Of a stretch of 5,572 nucleotides of DNA, positions 1-4,754 are shown in pieces (the first letter of the stretch is position 1; each line of letters starts with the position of its first letter). The notes beneath the pieces are model-generated. The model did no database searches and was not told where the DNA came from. It worked only from the letters and a program-made list of their open reading frames with translations. The DNA is taken from contig SKXS01000068.1 in NCBI GenBank assembly GCA_007128345.1, positions 1-5,572 on the forward strand. Direction: 5' to 3'. This DNA comes from Spirochaetia bacterium (GTDB lineage: Bacteria > Spirochaetota > Spirochaetia > PWKH01). Both the position numbers and the translations under genes were made by a program.

Positions 1-155
1 ACTTCTGTATTTGTATTTCGAACAAGATCTGCCGAGTTCCGCTGCAAATGAAATGCATAGGGCTTCGCTAAATAAGCTGTTAGTAACCTCTTTGACATTT
101 TTACCTGTTCATTGTAGATGATACGGTATTGAATGTAATGAAACCATGAAGTATA
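1..155 (-). pseudogene. ABC exporter fragment, 5' end missing, runs off left edge
   Basis: Read on the minus strand from 155 to 1, one frame stays open for 51 codons. It gives AYTSWFHYIQYRIIYNEQ (its first A is the last tRNA codon), followed by MSKRLLTAYLAKPYAFHL and QRNSADLVRNTNTEV. This matches the end of transmembrane helix 2 and the first intracellular loop of type I ABC exporters of the PglK/flippase kind, where a 'YL.qPY.fhl.rNsaeLirn...Ev' block is typical. In that family the block sits roughly 100 residues in, after two membrane helices. Here the frame runs straight into the tRNA-Thr gene and meets a TAG inside it (209-207), so the N-terminal part is absent. In-frame ATGs at 191 (inside the tRNA) and 103 exist, but neither restores the missing helices. 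The rest of the protein lies beyond the window. Family recognition is by eye but fairly firm. Whether the gene is dead, re-started or an artefact is open. Confidence 0.6.
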
Positions 156-227
156 AGCCAAAAGTGGGAATTGAACCCACGACCTACGCATTACGAGTGC
201 GTTGCTCTACCGCTGAGCTATTTTGGC
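156..227 (-). tRNA. tRNA-Thr, anticodon CGT
   Basis: The reverse complement folds into a perfect 72-base cloverleaf. The acceptor is GCCAAAA/TTTTGGC with discriminator U at 156. The D stem is GCTC/GAGC, the anticodon stem ACGCA/TGCGT with loop CTCGTAA, and the T stem GTGGG/CCCAC with loop TTCAATT. The anticodon CGT (193-195 on the plus strand) reads ACG. CCA is not encoded. U36 followed by A37 makes this a t6A substrate type, and the t6A enzyme gene tsaD lies about 300 bases away on the other strand. Just past its 3' end is an ABC exporter reading frame rather than a terminator. Confidence 0.97.
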
Positions 228-246
228 TTGATTATATTCGGAAAAT

Positions 247-275
247 ACAGTAGTAAATAAGTGGAAAAAATGCAA
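247..275 (-). promoter_or_regulatory. Possible promoter for tRNA-Thr
   Basis: On the minus strand TTGCAT (275-270) is separated by 17 bases from TACTGT (252-247). Transcription would begin near 240, leaving a leader of about 12 bases before the tRNA 5' end at 227. That geometry resembles the stronger promoter of the tRNA-Gln unit in this window. Each hexamer matches the sigma-70 consensus at only three positions, so the call rests mainly on spacing and placement in an AT-rich gap. A perfect TATAAT at 236-231 is the alternative, but it would start transcription inside the tRNA. Confidence 0.3.
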
Positions 276-285
276 GTACCCTCTG

Positions 286-295
286 CATGATCATG
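286..295. repeat. 10-base perfect palindrome CATGATCATG
   Basis: A perfect dyad with no spacer lies between the tRNA-Thr gene and the small gene that precedes tsaD. It sits just outside a five-base inverted pair, ATGCA (270-274) and TGCAT (284-288), which overlaps its left edge. Such a dyad could be an operator for either divergent transcript, but nothing else in the sequence supports a regulatory role, and short palindromes also occur by chance. Confidence 0.25.
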
Positions 296-320
296 AATAG
301 CCTCAGGTACCAACTGCACG

Positions 321-327
321 AAAGGAG
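321..327 (+). promoter_or_regulatory. Ribosome binding site that sets the CTG start
   Basis: AAAGGAG is a strong Shine-Dalgarno sequence. It lies six bases before the CTG at 334 and three before the ATT at 331, and no ATG, GTG or TTG in the downstream open frame is near it. The normal spacing favours CTG as the start. The site is the main reason to take the following non-ATG frame as a gene. Confidence 0.5.
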
Positions 328-333
328 CACATT

Positions 334-555
334 CTGGACAACCTGAAAATCATCTCAAAAGAATATCAGCGAACGGAACAGAAGCAGCAGTCTTCTCATG
401 CCAGAAAGCCTGCTGTTGTCTCAGGGGAGATCTGGATCGATACGGTTGCAGAGTACTTCCTCGAGCTGTTTCCCGATATGCTTGATGCAGGTGTGACAAT
501 AGGGGACCTCTATCCCTTGGTAGCAGGAAAAGACGATGAAGATTCTGGGTATTGA
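334..555 (+). CDS. Small protein of unknown function, probable CTG start, coupled to tsaD
   Basis: The frame is open from 301, after an in-frame TAG at 298-300, to TGA at 553-555. Started at CTG 334 it encodes 73 residues. The first 30 or so are polar and rich in Lys, Gln and Ser, and look unstructured. Residues 31-65 form a hydrophobic, acidic stretch (SGEIWIDTVAEYFLELFPDM, then LDAGVTIGDLYPLVAG) that could be two helices with a turn. The tail is acidic (KDDEDSGY). There is no signal peptide or membrane segment. I do not recognise the family. Support for coding comes from the strong ribosome binding site, the protein-like composition and a 20-base overlap with tsaD, an arrangement that usually couples translation. 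Against it is the rare start codon; ATT at 331 is the alternative, or an upstream frameshift may have removed the original ATG. Confidence 0.5.
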   Translation: MDNLKIISKEYQRTEQKQQSSHARKPAVVSGEIWIDTVAEYFLELFPDMLDAGVTIGDLYPLVAGKDDEDSGY

Positions 556-1546
556 GACTTCATGTGATGAATGCTCTGCGGCTGTAGTTGAAAACGGGAA
601 GCGCATCCTGAGCAACGTGGTGGCCACCCAGGTGGAGCTGCACAAACCGTATTACGGTGTTGTTCCTGAAATTGCCTCAAGGCTGCACACCCAGTGGATA
701 GCTGAAGTGACGGGCAATGCCCTCTCAGAAGCGGACATTACCATTGATGAAATAGACGGTATAGCCGTCACCAATCGTCCCGGGCTCATCGGTTCACTAC
801 TGGTTGGGGTGAGCTTTGCTAAAGGACTTGCCTATTCCAGGGGACTGCCCTTTGTCGGGATAGACCATATCCGAGCACATCTCTACGCCCCCCACATGGA
901 GCATGAGCTTTCCTATCCGTATTTGGGAGTGCTTGTTTCAGGTGGGCACACCGTGATCTGTGAAGTGCTGGGCTTTGATGATATCAAGGTGCTGGGCACT
1001 ACGATAGATGATGCCATTGGAGAAGCCTTTGACAAAGTGGCTAAGCACTACGGGATGGGGTATCCAGGAGGAGTGATGGTGGACCGCCTTGCCCAGCAGG
1101 GCAGCAGCACGGCCTTTTCCTTCCCCGATCCGTCCCTTCATAAGGGAGACCATGTCTATGACGTGTCCTACTCAGGGCTGAAGACTGCAGTGATCAATCA
1201 GGCGGATCAATTCTGGGACGGCAAGTCTGAGAAAAGCCTGGAGAATATTGCCGCAAGCTTTCAGCATGCGGCTGTGGAGATACTTATGAAGCGCATCAGG
1301 CTTGCGCTGCGCGCTTCAGGGCACCGCCAGGTGGCCGCCGGAGGAGGGGTTGCGGCAAATTCGCTGCTGCGAAGGGAACTGATGACGCTTGATGCTGAGG
1401 TGGTGTTTCCGTCCCTCAAGCTCTGTACAGATAACGGTGCCATGATTGCAGGAATCGGGTACCATTACCTGCTGCACAACCAATGTGATGACCTGTCCAT
1501 GAACGCCTCACCGCGGGTGCAGGCATTCAAGCGCGGGTATCCGTAG
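536..1546 (+). CDS. tsaD: tRNA N6-adenosine threonylcarbamoyltransferase TsaD
   Basis: TsaD transfers the threonylcarbamoyl group from TC-AMP to A37 of tRNAs reading ANN codons, working with TsaB and TsaE in the cytoplasm. The 336 residues match the usual bacterial length. Visible family features are the N-terminal ETSCDE (7-12), NRPGLIGSLLVG (80-91), the metal-binding HIRAH (His111, His115), the SGGHT loop (135-139), DDAIGEAFDK (158-167), AAGGGVAANSLLR (267-279) and CTDNGAMIA (297-305), with Asp299 as the third metal ligand. The ATG at 536 has AGGA at 525-528 and gives the canonical MKILGIETSC start. It overlaps the preceding small gene by 20 bases. The downstream apt ribosome binding site begins in its stop codon, so the two genes are likely co-transcribed. 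DECSAA replaces the more common DETAAA and looks like a harmless variant. Confidence 0.97.
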   Translation: MKILGIETSCDECSAAVVENGKRILSNVVATQVELHKPYYGVVPEIASRLHTQWIAEVTGNALSEADITIDEIDGIAVTNRPGLIGSLLVGVSFAKGLAYSRGLPFVGIDHIRAHLYAPHMEHELSYPYLGVLVSGGHTVICEVLGFDDIKVLGTTIDDAIGEAFDKVAKHYGMGYPGGVMVDRLAQQGSSTAFSFPDPSLHKGDHVYDVSYSGLKTAVINQADQFWDGKSEKSLENIAASFQHAAVEILMKRIRLALRASGHRQVAAGGGVAANSLLRRELMTLDAEVVFPSLKLCTDNGAMIAGIGYHYLLHNQCDDLSMNASPRVQAFKRGYP

Positions 1547-1557
1547 GAGGCATATGT

Positions 1558-2082
1558 ATGTTTGATTTGGACCAGGCAATCCGGAAAATCCCTGATTTTC
1601 CCAAGCAGGGCATCCTCTTCTATGATATCACGAGCATTCTCACCAACCCCGAGGCGTTTGCCTACTGCGTGGACACCATCGTCGGGATCTACCGGGACAG
1701 CGGTATTGATGCGGTAGCCTGTATCGAAGCCAGGGGATTTCTCTTCGCATCCCCAGTGGCCCTGCAGCTCGGCCTGCCCATCGTGCTTGTGCGCAAGAAG
1801 GGAAAGCTTCCCGGTGAGACCCTGGAGAAGACCTTCTCACTTGAGTACGGTATGGATACTATCCAAGTCCATAAGGCAGACGTAGCTGCAGGCAGCAGGT
1901 ATCTCGTTATCGATGATCTCATCGCCACAGGGGGGACTGTGAAGGCTGCGGTTGAACTCATAGAGGAGGGCGGGGCCGCAGTGCACGAGATCTGCTGCAT
2001 CATCGGGCTTCCGTTTCTTCCCTACAAGGATCTGCTTTCGGGCTACCAGGTGCGCACTCTCATCGATTACCACAGCGAGTAG
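1558..2082 (+). CDS. apt: Adenine phosphoribosyltransferase
   Basis: Apt converts adenine and PRPP to AMP and pyrophosphate in purine salvage. The 174 residues are the normal bacterial length. It starts with the typical 'IRKIPDFPKQGILFYDIT' region (8-25), followed by IEARGFLFASPVA (56-68), the KKGKLPGET segment (80-88), an EYGMD block (96-100) and the PRPP-binding loop VIDDLIATGGT (117-127) with its paired acidic residues. AGGAGG at 1545-1550 overlaps the tsaD stop and is seven bases from this ATG. An ATG at 1554 is out of frame. It ends two bases before the -35 box of the tRNA-Gln promoter. I see no terminator between it and that promoter, so tsaD-apt transcripts may run on into the tRNA unit and end at its terminator. 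Confidence 0.97.
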   Translation: MFDLDQAIRKIPDFPKQGILFYDITSILTNPEAFAYCVDTIVGIYRDSGIDAVACIEARGFLFASPVALQLGLPIVLVRKKGKLPGETLEKTFSLEYGMDTIQVHKADVAAGSRYLVIDDLIATGGTVKAAVELIEEGGAAVHEICCIIGLPFLPYKDLLSGYQVRTLIDYHSE

Positions 2083-2084
2083 GG

Positions 2085-2113
2085 TTGACAAATCCGGCAG
2101 CTTTTACTATATT
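2085..2113 (+). promoter_or_regulatory. Sigma-70 promoter of the tRNA-Gln/tRNA-Glu unit
   Basis: A perfect -35 TTGACA (2085-2090), a 17-base spacer and TATATT (2108-2113), five of six matches to the -10 consensus, place the start near 2120, about ten bases before the tRNA-Gln 5' end. This is the clearest promoter in the window and fits a strongly expressed stable RNA unit. A discriminator rich in C (TTCCCAATG from 2112) follows. Confidence 0.85.
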
Positions 2114-2129
2114 CCCAATGTCAGGACGT

Positions 2130-2200
2130 TGGCCGATAGTGTAATGGTAGCACAGCAGATTCTGGTTCTGCTTGTGAGGGTTCAAATCCTTCTCGGCCAG
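2130..2200 (+). tRNA. tRNA-Gln, anticodon CTG
   Basis: This is a 71-base cloverleaf. The acceptor is TGGCCGA/TCGGCCA with discriminator G at 2200. The D stem is GTGT/GCAC with loop AATGGTA, the anticodon stem GCAGA/TCTGC with loop TTCTGGT (anticodon 2162-2164), and the T stem GAGGG/CCTTC. The weak U1-A72 pair and G73 are classical glutamine tRNA identity features. It reads CAG only. CCA is not encoded. It is first in a two-tRNA transcript and is separated from tRNA-Glu by seven bases. Confidence 0.97.
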
Positions 2201-2207
2201 TCTACAT

Positions 2208-2279
2208 GGTCCCTTCGTCTATCGGCTAGGACGGGAGATTCTCAGTCTTCAAAGAGGGGTTCGATTCCCCTAGGGACTA
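2208..2279 (+). tRNA. tRNA-Glu, anticodon CTC
   Basis: This is a 72-base cloverleaf. The acceptor is GGTCCCT/AGGGACT with discriminator A at 2279. The D stem is GTCT/GGAC, the anticodon stem GGAGA/TCTTC with loop TTCTCAG (anticodon 2241-2243), and the T stem AGGGG/CCCCT with loop TTCGATT. The D-arm layout GTCTATCGGCTAGGAC is typical of glutamate tRNAs. The first acceptor pair is G-U instead of G-C, and the anticodon stem has one more G-U. CCA is not encoded. It reads GAG only, so another tRNA-Glu for GAA must lie elsewhere. Confidence 0.96.
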
Positions 2280-2297
2280 TACGCTGTTCAGCATCAG

Positions 2298-2320
2298 GCC
2301 AGCCCACGGCTGGCTTTTTT
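2298..2320 (+). terminator. Intrinsic terminator after tRNA-Glu
   Basis: A seven-pair GC-rich stem, GCCAGCC (2298-2304) and GGCTGGC (2308-2314), closes a CAC loop and is followed directly by six T. It ends the tRNA-Gln/tRNA-Glu transcript 18 bases after the last tRNA. It lies only 28 bases before the ABC-F start codon. Confidence 0.9.
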
Positions 2321-2348
2321 ATGCAATTCCATTGCGGGGAAGAATATC

Positions 2349-3983
2349 ATGATACAGGCACAGAATGTAAAGCTCTCATTCGGGGAACGTATCCTATTCT
2401 CCGATGTGTCAGTTAAGTTTACGCCGGGCAACTGCTACGGTGTGATCGGGGCCAACGGTTCCGGTAAATCCACCTTCCTCAAAATTCTTGCCGGTGAAAT
2501 AGAACCTGATACCGGTGAGGTAATCGTAACCCCCGGTGAACGTATGGCGGTGCTCAAGCAGGATCACTTTGCCTTCAACCAGTATTCCGTCATGCACACA
2601 GTGATCATGGGACACAAGCAGCTTTACGAAGTCATGACGGCCCGTGAAGAGATCTACAGCAAGGAGTCGTTTTCCGAGGAGGACGGCATTGCAGCAGCCA
2701 CTCTGGAAACTGATTATGCGGAACTCGGGGGATGGGAGGCTGAGGCTGAAGCGGCAGTCCTGCTTTCGGGGTTAGGTATTCCTGAATCCTTCCACGCCAA
2801 GCTTATGAGCGAAGTGGAAGACAACATGAAGGTCAGGGTGCTGCTGGCACAGGCTCTATTTGGAAATCCCGATATCCTGCTTCTCGATGAGCCGACCAAC
2901 CACCTTGACCTGGAATCCATAAGCTGGCTGGAGGACTTCCTATATAAATTTGATAATACGGTGATTGTAGTCTCCCATGACCGTCACTTCCTCAACCGGG
3001 TGTGTACGCACATCGTCGATATCGACTATGCGAAGATCAGGCTGTATGTGGGGAACTATGACTTCTGGTATCAAGCGAGCCAGCTTGCCCGCAAGCAGCT
3101 GCGCGAGGAGAAGCGCAAGCGTGAGGACAAGATCGCTGAACTGAAGACATTCATCCAGCGCTTCAGCTCCAACGCATCAAAGGCCCGGCAGGCAACAAGC
3201 CGCAAGAAGCTCATTGATAAACTCACCATAGACGATATCGTCCCCACATCCCGTAAGTTTCCCTATGTGAATTTTAAGCCAGAGCGGGAGTGCGGGAAGA
3301 ATATCCTATCGGTACGAGGGGTAACCAAGCACTTTGAGGGAGAGACGGTATTTACTGATTTCTCTCTAACGGTCCATCAAGGAGAGAAAATTGCCTTTGT
3401 GGGCCCCAACCACCTGGCTAAGACCACTCTCTTCAATATGATTGCCGGTGTGGAAAGACCGGAATCCGGGAGCATCCAGTGGGGCGTCACGATATCATAC
3501 AGCTATTTTCCTAAAGAGCATGACCATTTCTTTACCGGAGATATGTCCATCACCGACTGGCTCCGTCAGTACTCGGAGATTAAGGACGATACCTACATCC
3601 GGAGCTTTCTGGGGAGGATGCTTTTTTCTGGTGATGAATCGCTCAAGAGCATAACTGTGCTTTCAGGAGGGGAGCGGGTCCGGTGCATACTTGCGAAGAT
3701 GATGCTCTCCGGCGCTAATGTGCTCATCCTCGACGAGCCTACAAGCCATCTGGATCTGGAGGCGATTACTGCCCTGAACAACGGGCTCATTGAATTTCCC
3801 GGTGTGGTACTCTTTAACAGCCATGACCATCAGTTTGTCGATACCGTGGCCAACCGCATTGTCGAGTTCACCCCCAAGGGGACCATAGACAAGTTGATGA
3901 GCTTTGATGAATACTTGTCAAGTCAAGCTGTACAGCAGCTCCGTGACGAGATGTACGAAACACATATTTCTCTGACCATCTAA
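2349..3983 (+). CDS. ABC-F family ATPase, YbiT-like
   Basis: ABC-F proteins have two ATP-binding domains and no membrane part. They bind the ribosomal E site and act on stalled or starting ribosomes. The 544 residues fit the family. Domain 1 has Walker A GANGSGKS (34-41), a degenerate signature EVEDNMKVRVLLAQ (155-168) in place of LSGGE, Walker B with DEPTNHLD (180-187) and His210. The charged linker at about 240-300 is rich in Lys, Arg and Glu and corresponds to the tRNA-contacting arm. Domain 2 has the altered Walker A GPNHLAKTT (352-360), LSGGERVR (438-445), DEPTSHLD (462-469) and His492. The overall pattern resembles the YbiT-type branch; a resistance role is not indicated. The start has GGGGA at 2336-2340, eight bases before ATG. 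coaX follows after 12 bases. No separate promoter is evident in the 28 bases after the upstream terminator. Confidence 0.93.
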   Translation: MIQAQNVKLSFGERILFSDVSVKFTPGNCYGVIGANGSGKSTFLKILAGEIEPDTGEVIVTPGERMAVLKQDHFAFNQYSVMHTVIMGHKQLYEVMTAREEIYSKESFSEEDGIAAATLETDYAELGGWEAEAEAAVLLSGLGIPESFHAKLMSEVEDNMKVRVLLAQALFGNPDILLLDEPTNHLDLESISWLEDFLYKFDNTVIVVSHDRHFLNRVCTHIVDIDYAKIRLYVGNYDFWYQASQLARKQLREEKRKREDKIAELKTFIQRFSSNASKARQATSRKKLIDKLTIDDIVPTSRKFPYVNFKPERECGKNILSVRGVTKHFEGETVFTDFSLTVHQGEKIAFVGPNHLAKTTLFNMIAGVERPESGSIQWGVTISYSYFPKEHDHFFTGDMSITDWLRQYSEIKDDTYIRSFLGRMLFSGDESLKSITVLSGGERVRCILAKMMLSGANVLILDEPTSHLDLEAITALNNGLIEFPGVVLFNSHDHQFVDTVANRIVEFTPKGTIDKLMSFDEYLSSQAVQQLRDEMYETHISLTI

Positions 3984-3995
3984 GAGGAGGTACGC

Positions 3996-4754
3996 ATGAT
4001 ACTGGTTGTGGACGTAGGCAATACTAATGTAGTGGCGGGCATCAGCGACAACGGAAACTGGGCTGCCCACTGGAGAATTTCCACTGACTGCAAGAAGACT
4101 GTAGACGAATACACAGCTATGTTTTATCAGCTGCTTTCCATGGACAGGATAGCGCCCGAGGGCGTCGAAAAGATCGTGCTTTCCAGCGTGGTCCCCGACC
4201 TGACAGGGGTATTTATTGATATGATCAACCGGGTCTTCGGCAAAGATCCTCTCGTAGTGACTAACCAGGTCAATACCGGGCTTGCCGATCAGCAGCTTCC
4301 GCCTGAACTCGGCAGTGACCTCCTTGCAAACACCGTAGCTGCCTACCATCGATTCAAACGGGATGCCATGATCATTGACTTCGGTACCGCGCTGACCTTC
4401 ATCACGGTATCCCATGACGGTTTCATTCTTGGGGTAGCACTGGCCCCGGGAATCATCACGGCGGTGAACTCTCTCTCCAGCAATACTGCACAGCTTCCCA
4501 AGGTAGCGCTCAGGGAGCCTCCCTCCGTTCTCGGGATGGACACAGTTACGGCAATCCAGTCTGGTGTGCTTTACGGATACGCGGGTCTGGTGACGGGCAT
4601 CATCGTCCGCACTGAATCAGCAGTGGGCAGGCCGCTCTTCATTATTGCCACCGGCGGGATGGCATCAGTTGCAAAGGGAGTCATCGGACGCATCGACCAT
4701 GTGGATCCCTGGCACACACTGGAAGGCCTGCGGATCATAGCAGACCTGAACTAG
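3996..4754 (+). CDS. coaX: Type III pantothenate kinase
   Basis: CoaX phosphorylates pantothenate with ATP, the first step of coenzyme A synthesis; type III enzymes are not inhibited by CoA and need a monovalent cation. The 252 residues match the family. Visible are the ATP-phosphate motif DVGNTN (6-11), SSVVP (63-67), the ELGSD segment (104-108) with the likely catalytic Asp108, DFGTALTF (128-135), APGI (150-153), SSNTAQLP (161-168), GLVTGII (197-203), ATGGMA (218-223) and a C-terminal DPWHTLEGL (237-245). Leu109 stands where many homologues have Arg (GADR), and Ala132 where Thr is usual. AGGAGG at 3985-3990 is five bases from ATG. With only 12 bases after the ABC-F stop, the two genes are probably one operon. 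The stop shares CTAG with the convergent M29 gene. Confidence 0.96.
   Translation: MILVVDVGNTNVVAGISDNGNWAAHWRISTDCKKTVDEYTAMFYQLLSMDRIAPEGVEKIVLSSVVPDLTGVFIDMINRVFGKDPLVVTNQVNTGLADQQLPPELGSDLLANTVAAYHRFKRDAMIIDFGTALTFITVSHDGFILGVALAPGIITAVNSLSSNTAQLPKVALREPPSVLGMDTVTAIQSGVLYGYAGLVTGIIVRTESAVGRPLFIIATGGMASVAKGVIGRIDHVDPWHTLEGLRIIADLN

Noticed and set aside
92..120. TTGACA at 92-97 with a possible -10 TAGATG 17 bases later, plus strand
   Set aside because: The -10 matches poorly, the site lies inside the ABC exporter coding frame, and it would fire antisense into the tRNA-Thr gene.
2..121. Plus-strand open frame of 39 codons ending at TGA 119, with a stretch faintly like the C-terminal motif of adenylating enzymes
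   Set aside because: The opposite strand over the same bases gives a much clearer ABC exporter sequence. The plus-strand match is weak and lacks the key lysine.
231..236. Perfect TATAAT on the minus strand just before tRNA-Thr
   Set aside because: Only three bases separate it from the mature tRNA 5' end, so transcription would start in the tRNA itself, and no -35 box fits. Probably AT-rich coincidence.
228..256. Possible plus-strand promoter TTGATT, 17 bases, TAGTAA before the small gene and tsaD
   Set aside because: The -10 has only three matches. The position is plausible for the tsaD cluster, but the match is too weak to call.
287..346. Plus-strand ATG frame of 19 codons, a possible leader peptide
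   Set aside because: It has no ribosome binding site, no amino acid run typical of attenuators and no following terminator hairpin.
334..555. FlgM-type anti-sigma factor as identity of the small protein
   Set aside because: The size and a 'G..w.Dtva' stretch are vaguely similar, but the order and spacing of the FlgM C-terminal motif are not met.
2129..2416. Plus-strand 95-codon open frame across the tRNA genes
   Set aside because: It is a translation of tRNA-Gln, tRNA-Glu and the terminator, and runs out of frame into the ABC-F gene.
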